A stretch of 64,000 nt of DNA from positions 1-64,000 of the forward strand of contig NZ_FUXU01000002.1 of assembly GCF_900167155.1 (NCBI RefSeq), in the 5' to 3' direction. The notes under the pieces were generated by a model. That model worked only from the letters and a program-made list of their open reading frames with translations. It had not been told where the DNA came from and searched no databases. Every line of letters starts with the position of its first letter. Positions within the stretch are counted from its first letter, which is position 1. A program made the position numbers and the translations under genes. Of the stretch, positions 38,386-47,493 are shown one piece after another. The DNA is from Enterovibrio nigricans DSM 22720. GTDB lineage: Bacteria; Pseudomonadota; Gammaproteobacteria; Enterobacterales; Vibrionaceae.

Positions 38386-40091
38386 TTTCTGCCTCCTTTC
38401 GCTGCAATTGCGGCACTTTGCTCTAATAGCGGTTTGAGGACTTCATCGCGCTCGCCAAAGGCTCTGATCTGGCTGTCTTGTAGCACCATCAGCTTATCCA
38501 TTGTCTGCATCATGCTTGGGCGATGGCCTACCAGAATCACTGTCGCATTGCGGGATTTGAGATAGGCAATTGCGCGTTGCAACGCGACTTCACCCACGCC
38601 ATCAAGGTTAGCGTTGGCTTCATCAAGAATGATCAAACTTGGGTCGCCATATAATGCACGTGCGAGTGCGATGCGTTGACGTTCGCCGCCAGAAAGTCCC
38701 AGTCCGCGCTCTCCAACCACCGTGTCATAACCTTGGGGTTGGCGAAGAATAAGTTCATGGCAACCCGCCAGCTTTGCGGCGTGAATGACGGCATCCGGCT
38801 CACCTTCAGCCATGCGCGCAATGTTGTGGCGAATGCTACCAGGGAACAACTCCACATCTTGTGGCAGATAGCCACAATGTGGCCCCAGATCGTCAGGGTC
38901 CCACTTGGAGACGTCCATATTGTCGAGCCTGACGGTGCCAGCGTTAGAAATCAGATTACCGAGTAAAAGACGGGCTAACGTCGACTTGCCCGTGCCTGAC
39001 GGACCGATGATACCTAAGGCTTCTCCCGCGTTGAGCTTGAAGGTTATACCGTGCAAGACCGGTTCTGACAGGCCGGGATGGAAGTAGGTCATTTTCTCAA
39101 CAGACACATTGCCTTTGGGCTTGGGTAAAGGCATGGATTTGGCGCGTTCAGGAAATAACGGGATCTGCTCTTTCAATCGCGCATAACTTTGTTTGGCTGA
39201 AATCGCAGTACCCCATGCACTGATTGATTGTTCGACAGGCGCCAAGGCCCGCGCCATTAAAATGGAGCCTGCGATCATCGCGCCTGGCGTGAGTTGATTT
39301 TGTATAACCAACCATGCACCCACACCAAGCATGGCAATTTGCAGCACCATACGAAGGAATTTAGACGTAGCAGTCAGCAATGCCCCTTTTGAATTTGCCG
39401 TGATTTGCCCATCAATACTTTGGTTATTCAGTTCTGTCCAATTGCGAATAAAGTTCCGCATGATGCCCATGGCTTCAATGGCATCGGCATTACGTGCTGC
39501 CGACTCGGCCTGTTGCATTGCGAGAATGGCGGACTCATTGGCTTCCTTGTGGGCTTTCTTCGTGACCTTGTCATTAATAATGGCAATGGCAAAGAGCAGC
39601 AGTGCACCGACAGTTGCGATAATGCCCAAGAGAGGATGAAGCAGAAAAACAAAGCCAAGAAATACCGGTGTCCATGGTGCGTCTAACGCTGGAATTACGG
39701 CATTCCCACCGATAAAGGCGCGTATCCCAGCGATATCTCGTAAGCTTTGCACTGACGCGGATACGCCCCTGCGCAACTGCATGGCAATACTGCCCGCCAA
39801 CACATCGGGGGAAAGGCTTTGGTCAAACCATGCACCAATTCGGATCATGACGCGAGTTCGAACGTTTTCCAATGCGGCCATGGTGAAGAGGGCAAATACG
39901 GTGATCACCGTGAGTAAGATCAGTGTGTCGACTGACCGCGAACTGATCACCCGATCATAAATTTGCAGCATGTACAGCGGTACGGCTAACACGAGTAAAT
40001 TGAGAACAAAGCTGAATACAACAACGAGCAGCAAGGCTTTTTTGCATTGAGCAAGCGTCGTCTTTAATTGATTTTCTGTTGTCAGCGACAT
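38382..40091 (-). CDS. type I secretion ABC transporter (PrtD/AprD family)
   Basis: 569 residues: a membrane domain of six segments (MLQIYDRVISSRSVDTL near residue 40) and an ATPase domain with Walker A GPSGTGKST, signature LSGGERQRIALARALYG and Walker B SLIILDEANANLDG. The N-terminal peptidase (C39) domain of other exporters is absent. The arrangement fits the protease/lipase and RTX exporters of the PrtD/AprD type. It is downstream of the RTX protein gene after an intervening terminator hairpin, and is coupled to the HlyD gene. The neighbouring RTX protein is the likely substrate. Confidence 0.93.
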   Translation of the reverse strand: MSLTTENQLKTTLAQCKKALLLVVVFSFVLNLLVLAVPLYMLQIYDRVISSRSVDTLILLTVITVFALFTMAALENVRTRVMIRIGAWFDQSLSPDVLAGSIAMQLRRGVSASVQSLRDIAGIRAFIGGNAVIPALDAPWTPVFLGFVFLLHPLLGIIATVGALLLFAIAIINDKVTKKAHKEANESAILAMQQAESAARNADAIEAMGIMRNFIRNWTELNNQSIDGQITANSKGALLTATSKFLRMVLQIAMLGVGAWLVIQNQLTPGAMIAGSILMARALAPVEQSISAWGTAISAKQSYARLKEQIPLFPERAKSMPLPKPKGNVSVEKMTYFHPGLSEPVLHGITFKLNAGEALGIIGPSGTGKSTLARLLLGNLISNAGTVRLDNMDVSKWDPDDLGPHCGYLPQDVELFPGSIRHNIARMAEGEPDAVIHAAKLAGCHELILRQPQGYDTVVGERGLGLSGGERQRIALARALYGDPSLIILDEANANLDGVGEVALQRAIAYLKSRNATVILVGHRPSMMQTMDKLMVLQDSQIRAFGERDEVLKPLLEQSAAIAAKGGRK

Positions 40092-40164
40092 GGCATACCT
40101 GAGAGAAAATCCTACGCAGCATCACGTCCTTGTTGCGCGTAAGGAACAGTTTCAATAATGAAAA

Positions 40165-40193
40165 AAGGCAACCTAGATACAGACAGGTTGCCT
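40165..40193 (-). terminator. hairpin between the RTX gene and its transporter genes
   Basis: On the minus strand AAGGCAACCT and AGGTTGCCTT form a 10-base-pair stem, then TTTTTTC. It is 20 bases after the RTX gene stop and before the ABC transporter gene. Partial read-through would give much secreted protein and little transporter, as seen in other type I operons. Confidence 0.85.
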
Positions 40194-40212
40194 TGAGTAT
40201 AGACCGCCTAAT

Positions 40213-40830
40213 TCAGACAATTAGGAAGTCTGAAGCGGAAAGGTCCGTTGCCACTGTATTGTTGAGCGTGATGACACCGCCGTCCGCGAGTGTAATGACC
40301 GTGGTGACGCCTTGTTGTGCGATATCGAGGTCTGCGAAACCAGTATCACCCGTTCCTCTGATGAGGATGCTGTCGGTACCGATTTCAAAATCGACAATAC
40401 GGTCATTTCCCGTACCCGCACCCAAGATGCTCTCGAAGTGGAAGATGTCTTCGCCTTCACCGCCGATGAGAAAGTCATTCCCAGTACCGCTTATCAGGCG
40501 ATCATGTCCGTCGCCACCAAACAGCCGATCGTTTCCAGAGTTGGCATACAGTACGTCGTCACCATCTCCCCCCATTAGGGTGTCGTCACCAGAGCCGCAG
40601 TAGAGGGTGTCATTATCAAACCCACCCCCGAGGAAATCATTGCCCGAGCCACCAGTCAAAATATCATTGCCTCGACCGCCGATCAGAAAATCGTTACCGC
40701 CTCCGCCGTTGATTTCATCATCACCACCAAAGCCAATAATTCTGTCATTGCCGCCGAGACCATTTACGAAATCTGCGTCGGCTGTGCCGTCGAGCGTGTC
40801 GTCGTTAGATGTTCCATTTATTGTCGCCAT
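40213..40830 (-). CDS. small RTX calcium-binding repeat protein, probable type I secretion substrate
   Basis: A 205-residue protein with no signal peptide. Residues about 25-140 are about 12 nine-residue RTX repeats ([27 protein letters not shown] and so on), which bind calcium outside the cell. The end has a serralysin-like C-terminal domain ([19 protein letters not shown]) and the last residues DFLIV, an acidic-hydrophobic type I signal. There is no enzyme, toxin or adhesin domain. Cys78 lies in a repeat (LYCG), unusual for this class. A terminator separates it from the transporter genes. It may be a calcium-dependent matrix protein; that role is inferred. Confidence 0.85.
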   Translation of the reverse strand: MATINGTSNDDTLDGTADADFVNGLGGNDRIIGFGGDDEINGGGGNDFLIGGRGNDILTGGSGNDFLGGGFDNDTLYCGSGDDTLMGGDGDDVLYANSGNDRLFGGDGHDRLISGTGNDFLIGGEGEDIFHFESILGAGTGNDRIVDFEIGTDSILIRGTGDTGFADLDIAQQGVTTVITLADGGVITLNNTVATDLSASDFLIV

Positions 40831-41154
40831 AATACCGTTGTCCTTTGCTAGCCTTTACGCTTACGTCTATTGCGAGCCAACTGTGCGAGCTGCAGCACTG
40901 TAAGAGGATGCTACAGGGTCCTTTTTTTAGATGATTTTGGCGCTGGACGATACGCACGCAAAGCCCCAAACCATCCTAGTATTTGTATTGACATTCTTTA
41001 TCAGACCGGATGAGAAAACTGTATCAAAGGTGAGTGAGGAACGAGAAAGGTGCAAGCATCGAGGCGTGCCGACGCAAGCAACCGAGATGCAGCCTAGTGC
41101 TGTGTCGAAAAGAAAATGGGGGGGCTGAGAGGTCGCCCTCTCAACAAAACATCA
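40831..41154. other. 324-base gap between the RTX gene and the QstR-like gene
   Basis: No gene is seen. TGAGAGG (41126-41132) and CCTCTCA (41137-41143) form a 7-base stem with a TCGC loop just after the QstR-like stop; without a T run it is only a weak terminator candidate. The RTX gene should be transcribed from within this segment: AAAGGA lies a suitable distance before its ATG at 40830. Confidence 0.5.
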
Positions 41155-41832
41155 TTAGCCTTGGTAGTCTAACCCAATGACAGACAGGTTATTCTTAGCC
41201 CAAAAGACAGCTTGAACACGGTTCTTCACATTGATTTTTTTGAAGATGTTATAGAGATGCGATTTCACGGTATGTTCCGACACAAAGAGGCTATCGGCGA
41301 TTTCGCTGTTTGATGCGCCAGTGACAAGCTTGCGCAAGATTTGCTGCTCACGGTTGGTAAGGCAAATATCGGAATAATCGATGGCGTTGCTGTTGTTCTG
41401 TTGATAGTAGTGAATAAGCTCAGCAAGCTTTTGTCGTGGTAGCCAGTATTCACCAGACAACATTTTCTCAATGCCATGACAAAGGTGCTCAAGATCGTCT
41501 TCTTTCTTAAAGACGCCTTTTATAAACGGCCAACTTGCCAGCTCTTTGGCTGAGAGGTCGTGTGCGTTGAAAAGCGCAAAGACATGCTGATCACTAAAGG
41601 GTGAAAGACTTTGTTTTACAAAGTTCACCGTGTCACCTTCGAAAGCACTTAAGTCGATCAACACCAATCCTGAAGAAGTAGCAAGTTTGTCTCCAATCTC
41701 TTGCTTTTCCACCAATATTACACTGCTATCAATTTCCTTTTCCAAGCATGAAATCAACGCAGTGATCGTCATACTGGGTTCAGAAACGAGCAAAATTGTG
41801 TATCTATCAGATGTGGTCTCAATGGTTTGCAT
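41155..41832 (-). CDS. qstR: LuxR/CsgD-family regulator, QstR-like
   Basis: 225 residues: a receiver-like N-terminal half without the usual phospho-Asp set, and a LuxR-type helix-turn-helix at about 155-215 (LTNREQQILRKLVTGASNSEIAD, VSEHTVKSHLYNIFKKI). Residues 130-133 are WLPR; at the same place VpsT has W[FLM][TS]R for c-di-GMP. Synteny supports QstR: in V. cholerae, as I recall, qstR lies between galU and ssb. QstR links quorum sensing and chitin response to DNA uptake genes. VpsT-like control of the nearby polysaccharide operon is the alternative. Gene symbol is by position and family, not proof. Confidence 0.7.
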   Translation of the reverse strand: MQTIETTSDRYTILLVSEPSMTITALISCLEKEIDSSVILVEKQEIGDKLATSSGLVLIDLSAFEGDTVNFVKQSLSPFSDQHVFALFNAHDLSAKELASWPFIKGVFKKEDDLEHLCHGIEKMLSGEYWLPRQKLAELIHYYQQNNSNAIDYSDICLTNREQQILRKLVTGASNSEIADSLFVSEHTVKSHLYNIFKKINVKNRVQAVFWAKNNLSVIGLDYQG

Positions 41833-42211
41833 GTGTATCCCTAAATGCTTTTAATGTAAACGTTGCAAATTTCCTTTCTCGCGCGTGCGGCCAAAACAAG
41901 AGAAAGCATGACTCGCTGCATTTTAAAGCGCATTAAACCTGACATTCGTATCATTTATATAACTTTCTAATTAAGTTATTGATGCGACACTGCTACCAGT
42001 TTCACTTTTAGTCTAATACAAATTGCACATCATCGCTGTCATCTCCACCGCAGATTATGATCTGATGCAATGGTTACATTCAAGGCTGGGTGACTCCAAA
42101 GTTTCGTGTGAAAGCCTATGACGGATATAGCGGCTTCTGGTATCATCGCCGTTTAATTGTTCGGTGCGCACCTTAGTGGATGGCGCGCTCAAAATGGTTT
42201 GGGAGCAAAAT
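41833..42211. other. 379-base divergent region between the QstR-like gene and ssb
   Basis: The two genes diverge, so promoters for both should lie here. I see no LexA box (no CTGT-N8-ACAG), unlike the uvrA-ssb region of E. coli, no clear CRP box and no obvious -35/-10 pair for either gene. The ssb ribosome site GGGAG is at 42201-42205. Confidence 0.5.
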
Positions 42212-42739
42212 ATGGCCAGCCGTGGTGTAAACAAAGTAATTCTTATTGGCAACCTGGGTAACGATCCTGAGGTTCGCTATCTGCCAAATGGCGGTGCGGT
42301 GGCCAATCTAACTATTGCGACCTCTGAAACATGGCGCGATAAGAACACTGGCGAAAACAAAGAAATGACGGAATGGCACCGTGTTGTCATGTACCGTCGT
42401 CTTGCTGAAATCGCGGGTGAGTACCTGAAAAAAGGCTCAAAAGTGTACTTGGAAGGTCGCCTGCAAACGCGTAAGTGGCAGGGTCAAGACGGTCAAGATC
42501 GTTACACAACAGAAATCGTTGCGAACGAAATGCAAATGCTGGACAGCCGTGCTGGCGGTGGTATGGGCCAAGGCCAACCAATGCAACAGCAAAACAACCA
42601 GCAACAGCAAGGTGGTTGGGGCCAACCTCAACAGCCTGCATATCAGCAACAAGCGCCTCAGCAGCAGCAAGCACCTCAGCAGCCGCCGCAACAGCAGTAC
42701 AACGATATGCCAGATTTCGACGACGATATCCCGTTCTAA
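42212..42739 (+). CDS. ssb: single-stranded DNA-binding protein
   Basis: Binds single-stranded DNA in replication, repair and recombination. 175 residues from the ATG at 42212, chosen because GGGAG precedes it and [20 protein letters not shown] is the standard start. The OB fold takes the first 110 residues. The linker is rich in Gln, Gly and Pro, and the acidic tip is [10 protein letters not shown], which recruits partner proteins. An open stretch upstream (from 42164) is not part of it. A strong terminator follows. Confidence 0.98.
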   Translation: MASRGVNKVILIGNLGNDPEVRYLPNGGAVANLTIATSETWRDKNTGENKEMTEWHRVVMYRRLAEIAGEYLKKGSKVYLEGRLQTRKWQGQDGQDRYTTEIVANEMQMLDSRAGGGMGQGQPMQQQNNQQQQGGWGQPQQPAYQQQAPQQQQAPQQPPQQQYNDMPDFDDDIPF

Positions 42740-42763
42740 TTTTCGAACGTCAATATTGTTTAC

Positions 42764-42795
42764 AAGCCCCGCACTCTGCGGGGCTTTGTTTTTTT
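42764..42795 (+). terminator. ssb terminator
   Basis: AAGCCCCGCA and TGCGGGGCTT pair around a short loop, followed by TGTTTTTTT. It lies 24 bases after the ssb stop and before the convergent LysR gene. Confidence 0.9.
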
Positions 42796-42831
42796 ATGCG
42801 GCATAGGTGTGCGTGTTGGTGCTTTTCGTCG

Positions 42832-43710
42832 TTATGGCGCAACCTTTTGTTTGATGAAGTCTATGAACAAACGCGTCTTAGTATGGTTGTATTCTAGCTT
42901 AGGGTAATACGCATAAGCGGCACTTTTAGGTTGACGTACATTCGGCAACACAGGAACAAGCAGTCCCTGATCAAGCTCTTTTCTTATCGTGACATCCCCG
43001 ACCAAAATAATCCCTAGCCCCGCCACGGCAGCGTTGACCAAAGCTTCAGGGTTCGGGGAGACAAAATTGCCTGTTAGCCTCAATTTAACACCATGCTCAA
43101 AGTCGTGCTCTTGTGGGTGGCTACTTGAACCAAACAAGAGGCAGTTGTGTAGCAGCAACTGCTCTGGACTCAATATGGGCGAGTGCTGTGCTAGGTACGC
43201 TGGCGAAGCGAAAAAGCGTGGCTGGAAATCGAATAGCTTGGTCGCAATAAAACTGGCAGAGTTAAAATCTGCCAACTCACGAGTGACGACAATGTCCAAG
43301 TTGGGGTCGGGAAGCTGACCGGGTGCTAACGTATGGAGCTCTACCTGAATGTTAGGGTAGGCGGCAAGGAATTCACCAATGTTGTTCACTAACAGGCGAC
43401 TGCCAGTGGCTAGAGGGGCCCCTATTCTTAGTACGCCACTGACTTCGCCATAGGTGGACGTGGTTTCGGACACCAATTGATTCCAATCATCGATCAGCAG
43501 CTTTCCACGCTGGTAAAACAGCTTGCCTGCATCTGTCATGGTTAATTGACGAGTGGTACGTTTCAGAAGTTGTACGCCTAGCTGGTTTTCCAACCACGCC
43601 AAGCGTTTAGAGAGTGCAGAACTTGATGTGTTCAGCTTCGTGGCTGCCTGAGCAAGAGAGCCCATGTCGACAACAGTGATGTAACTTTTTGCGCAGGTGA
43701 TCCAATCCAT
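42832..43710 (-). CDS. LysR-family transcriptional regulator
   Basis: 292 residues, usual for the family. The N-terminal winged helix-turn-helix is at about 3-62 (SLAQAATKLNTSSSALSKRLAWLENQLGV shows the recognition part in short form), and the rest is the substrate-binding fold that senses a small effector. It is divergent from csrD with 240 bases between, and ends next to the ssb terminator. No target gene can be named from the sequence; LysR regulators often control a divergent neighbour, but csrD regulation by it is only a guess. Confidence 0.9.
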   Translation of the reverse strand: MDWITCAKSYITVVDMGSLAQAATKLNTSSSALSKRLAWLENQLGVQLLKRTTRQLTMTDAGKLFYQRGKLLIDDWNQLVSETTSTYGEVSGVLRIGAPLATGSRLLVNNIGEFLAAYPNIQVELHTLAPGQLPDPNLDIVVTRELADFNSASFIATKLFDFQPRFFASPAYLAQHSPILSPEQLLLHNCLLFGSSSHPQEHDFEHGVKLRLTGNFVSPNPEALVNAAVAGLGIILVGDVTIRKELDQGLLVPVLPNVRQPKSAAYAYYPKLEYNHTKTRLFIDFIKQKVAP

Positions 43711-43950
43711 CTAATGATTCATTCCAACGAGTATCGACTTTGCATTCACTTTCCGTTCTGGAAGCACGATAATATAGCTAAATACATGAATAAAGCGGTT
43801 ATCACCTAACTTCGTTCATTGTCACCTTATAAATTACTATCTTTGGTAAAAAGCCAAGAATCCATCAACATTTTAAAGTGTCCATTGCTTTACTGTATCG
43901 TCTCGAAGGACGAAAAATGAAAATGCACACGGCCTGAAAGTGGAAGTTGA

Positions 43951-45903
43951 ATGAGAAAAGTTGCAGGGATGAAGCTGACCAACCGATTGGTTGCTTTCGT
44001 TACATTGATCGTTGTATGCGCCATGTTTGTGCTCTTTATTGGCGGCGCCGTCAGCTTCCGAAAGCTGGGAGCGGACTTTCTCGAACATTACCTGAGCAAT
44101 GTCGTCACTGAAATTGATGACGCGATATCGAACCCCAAACCGGATGAGACCATCGGCCATTGGCTTCCGCGGGTGCTCAAGGCCAGTGATGTGGTCGAAA
44201 TGGAGATCCGCAGCAATACGGGATTGTTGTTTCGATATGAACAGATTCAGACCGCGGGGCGTCCACTTGATTTGATTGAGCACCGCTATGACCTACCTAA
44301 CAACCCCGGTTTTTATATCGCGATAAAGTCCGTGCCGACGTATGCCAACTTTGCCTATTCCATTGGCGCGATGTCTTCGTTGTCTTTAGCCATTTTTGTC
44401 ATTGTACTTGCACTGTCTTGGGGGATCCGTTGGTTGCGAATGCAACTGCGCGGTGCTGAGCTTTTAGAGGACAGAGGAAGGTTGATTCTCGCAGGACGGG
44501 CCGAAGAAGTGAAAACGGGGGACGATCATGAGTGGCCCGGCACTGCAAGTATTGCCCTTGATCAAATGATCGCTGAACTTAAAGATGCCCGTCAGGAACG
44601 CAGTCGTTTCGACACCTTCATCCGCTCTAATACCTTTTTGGATAAACTGACGGGCACGGCTAACCGCGTGATGTTTGATAATCGCCTGCAAACGGTGTTG
44701 CAGGACAAAGGGGCGCAAGGTGCCGTCCTGATGCTGCAAATCGCGGATTGGGATGCGCTGGTGCAAGAACAGGGTAAAGCGGGTGCAGACGAGTGGATCA
44801 AAGAAGTGAGCGCAGTTATATCGAATGCAATATTGCGATTCCCTGATGCCATTCTTGCCCGCTATTACGATGCAGACTTTTCGATATTGTTGACGCATCA
44901 ATCCGCCAAAGATGCCCGTTTGTTTGCCTCGCAATTGATGAAAGCGTTGGGGCGCTTGTCCGCGCCAGCACCGCTAGAAAAAGAAGACTGGGCGTATCTT
45001 GGGATGACTTTTTTCTCCGCGGGGGAACGACGTGGGCGCTTGATGGAAGAAGCGGAGATGGCGAAACGTAGCGCTGTTTTGCAAGGCAGCAGTTCTTGGT
45101 TCGCATTTAAGAAGGATGTGGTCGCTGAAGAGGCAAGAGGCAGTGTACGTTGGCGTACGCTTTTCTATCGCGTGTTTGAATCCGGTGGCCCTGATATTTA
45201 CCGACAAGTGGTGAAAGATGCTCAAGGCGAAGAGCTTCATATCGAATTGCTGGCACGTATCCGCGATGAAAATGGTCTGATTATTAAAGCGTCTCGCTTT
45301 ATGACCGGGGTCGACCTCGTCGGGATGAACACGACGTTAGATCGCGCTGTCTTTAAGAAAGCCCTTCACCTATTGAGCAATGGTGATGGGCGTGAAACCT
45401 TGTCGGTGAATGTCTGTGCAGAATCATTACGCCAGAGAAAGTTTCAATATTGGCTTCGTGACACCTTACTGCAAACGCCGCGTAGCATGCTGAATCGATT
45501 ACAGGTCGAAGTGTCAGAAGCCCCCTTAGTGAAACACTTGGATGCAGTAAGACCGACGCTAAAAATGGTGAAAGCGCTGGGTTGCCCTTTGGTGGTTGAT
45601 CAAGCAGGACGTTCGGTTGTTAGTACTTACTATCTTAAAGATATTCAGCCTAAGTATGTGAAATTACACAGAAGCTTGATGAGGGATATTCATCAGCGCC
45701 CTGAGAATCAACTGTATGTTCGTAGCATGTTGGGGGCATGCGAGCCCACTAAAACAGAGGTTTTAGCTGTTGGCGTTGAAACGGCCCAAGAGTGGCAAAC
45801 ACTGCTCCAACTGGGCATTCAAGGTGGTCAAGGTCGCCTTTTTGGTGCAGAACTGTCTGCCAATCCGGCCGCAAAAAAACGTCAGCGTTGGCAGAAAAGA
45901 TGA
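43951..45903 (+). CDS. csrD: RNase E specificity factor CsrD (MshH)
   Basis: 650 residues. Two membrane segments (about 15-37 and 133-155) enclose a periplasmic loop. They are followed by a HAMP-like linker, a degenerate GGDEF domain (YDAD where GGDEF would be, near residue 310) and a degenerate EAL domain (ELL where EAL would be, near residue 432). Both changes mean it is unlikely to make or break c-di-GMP. In E. coli, CsrD steers RNase E to CsrB/C RNAs. In vibrios the gene opens the msh region and is called mshH. The ATG at 43951 follows GGAAG; the ATG at 43969 is an alternative. Confidence 0.9.
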   Translation: MRKVAGMKLTNRLVAFVTLIVVCAMFVLFIGGAVSFRKLGADFLEHYLSNVVTEIDDAISNPKPDETIGHWLPRVLKASDVVEMEIRSNTGLLFRYEQIQTAGRPLDLIEHRYDLPNNPGFYIAIKSVPTYANFAYSIGAMSSLSLAIFVIVLALSWGIRWLRMQLRGAELLEDRGRLILAGRAEEVKTGDDHEWPGTASIALDQMIAELKDARQERSRFDTFIRSNTFLDKLTGTANRVMFDNRLQTVLQDKGAQGAVLMLQIADWDALVQEQGKAGADEWIKEVSAVISNAILRFPDAILARYYDADFSILLTHQSAKDARLFASQLMKALGRLSAPAPLEKEDWAYLGMTFFSAGERRGRLMEEAEMAKRSAVLQGSSSWFAFKKDVVAEEARGSVRWRTLFYRVFESGGPDIYRQVVKDAQGEELHIELLARIRDENGLIIKASRFMTGVDLVGMNTTLDRAVFKKALHLLSNGDGRETLSVNVCAESLRQRKFQYWLRDTLLQTPRSMLNRLQVEVSEAPLVKHLDAVRPTLKMVKALGCPLVVDQAGRSVVSTYYLKDIQPKYVKLHRSLMRDIHQRPENQLYVRSMLGACEPTKTEVLAVGVETAQEWQTLLQLGIQGGQGRLFGAELSANPAAKKRQRWQKR

Positions 45904-46044
45904 TACTTATCAATAAGCGCTCAAATAACGCTCGACTGCGCCAAGAAACTGTCGCATAACGATTTAATTTTTGGCGTATTTTCTGTTAGAATATGCTGTA
46001 TTTCAAACATCTTATTAACAAGTTTGAGCATTATTTAGACGTTG

Positions 46045-47493
46045 ATGGCAGTCTCGACCTTTCTCGCACGAATAAACCCTTCTCGGCAGCAAAATGTTGT
46101 TAGCGTTTATATATCTGTACAACGGGTTGTTATCAGTTCAGATAGCGCCGATATTTTCCGGTCTGAGTCTCTTTCGCCGGGCACTGAACCGTGGGGTGCT
46201 GCGCTAAAACTCTTACATGCCCTAAACATTAATCATGCTGATATCAATCTGATATTGGGGCATGGTCTCTATCAAACGTTATTAATTGATGATCCGGGAC
46301 TGAGCGATGAAGACAAACGCGCAGCCCTGCCTTTTCAAATCAAAGATTTTATCGCCGAATCGCCCTCTGATGTGTTGGCGGATGGATATGCGTCACCCAT
46401 TGCAGGTCGTTTTCATGTTTTCGTGTGCAACAGAAACGCCCTTGTTCACTTCTATGCGCAGCTGAAAAAAAGCCATTGTCAACCAAGCCTAGTTACTGTT
46501 GAGGACGTGGTTCTACGTCAGTGGACCAAACTCGATAAAACGGAGATGGTGCTTAGCCGAGACAGTCAAGGTGCCATTCAACTGGCTGTCTTTGATAAAG
46601 GAAAGCTCTGTTTTCAGCGACAAATCCGTGGCCTTGTTCTCGACGGGAATACGTTACAGCCATTGGTGATTGATGATCTAGCGTTGGAAATCCAACGTTC
46701 GCTGGATTATCTACGTCCGCAATTGAAAGCGTCCCAAGTCAGCGGATTGGTTGTCAGCGTGGAGAACGTTGATGACACGGAGCTGGCATTCCAGCTTTCT
46801 TCGCGTTTGATGGTGTCTGTTCGTCCTCAATCTTTGTTTGAAGAAGGTGCACATTATCAACACATTGTGCAGGCGGGCCATCACGCGTCTTGCTCGCCTG
46901 ACCTGAATTTTTTCAGTAAAGGTTTAATCCCTAAGGCTCCTTGGCTGACGTTTGAAAAAATGTTGTTCTGTTGGGGCGCAACGGCCTTTATGTTGGTGTT
47001 AGTGGCTGCTTACCAACAGCTGCAATTGTCTCAGACAACAGAGATTGTTGCGCTTTCAAATATTGAACTGGAAACTGCTCAAACCTTGTCTTCTCAATTG
47101 GATAGTCAGCTTAAGTTGCATGTCCCGTCTTTGGCGATTGAGAATGACATCTCAGAAGCAGAGAAACGATTGGCCGCGAAGAAAAGCGTACTTGCCGCCG
47201 TCAAACAGCACGATATTGCTTCACAGGAAGGATACTCTCAGGCATTCAATGCCCTAGCGTCACTCTCTCGTCATGATGTGTCCGTGTCTGATATCTATAT
47301 AGGTCAAGATACGTTAGATGTGAAAGGGGTGGTCGCGACGCCTGAATCTGTGCCGTCATGGTTAAAAACATTCCAGACACAAGAAGCGTTAGCGCATTTT
47401 AATTTCAAAGAAATGTCGTTGGGACGGGATGAGCACGATCGCATCACGTTCAGTTTGCTTTCCAAGCGCACCGCAGAGGAGGCAACAAAATGA
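46045..47493 (+). CDS. mshI: MSHA biogenesis protein MshI
   Basis: 482 residues. The first two thirds resemble a PilM/GspL-type actin-like fold without a clear ATP site; one membrane segment lies near residues 312-332 (FCWGATAFMLVLVAAYQQL region), followed by a coiled coil and a periplasmic PilN-like part. It would form the inner-membrane platform of the mannose-sensitive haemagglutinin pilus with MshJ and MshK. The ATG at 46045 is preferred to the TTG at 46042. It begins the mshI-Q run; overlaps mshJ by 4 bases (ATGA). Confidence 0.87.
   Translation: MAVSTFLARINPSRQQNVVSVYISVQRVVISSDSADIFRSESLSPGTEPWGAALKLLHALNINHADINLILGHGLYQTLLIDDPGLSDEDKRAALPFQIKDFIAESPSDVLADGYASPIAGRFHVFVCNRNALVHFYAQLKKSHCQPSLVTVEDVVLRQWTKLDKTEMVLSRDSQGAIQLAVFDKGKLCFQRQIRGLVLDGNTLQPLVIDDLALEIQRSLDYLRPQLKASQVSGLVVSVENVDDTELAFQLSSRLMVSVRPQSLFEEGAHYQHIVQAGHHASCSPDLNFFSKGLIPKAPWLTFEKMLFCWGATAFMLVLVAAYQQLQLSQTTEIVALSNIELETAQTLSSQLDSQLKLHVPSLAIENDISEAEKRLAAKKSVLAAVKQHDIASQEGYSQAFNALASLSRHDVSVSDIYIGQDTLDVKGVVATPESVPSWLKTFQTQEALAHFNFKEMSLGRDEHDRITFSLLSKRTAEEATK

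Noticed and set aside
40213-40830. RTX toxin
   Set aside because: No pore-forming or other toxin domain and no acyltransferase gene; repeats and secretion signal only.
42560-42700. CAG/CAA-rich stretch as a microsatellite
   Set aside because: It is the ordinary Gln-rich linker of Ssb in vibrios.
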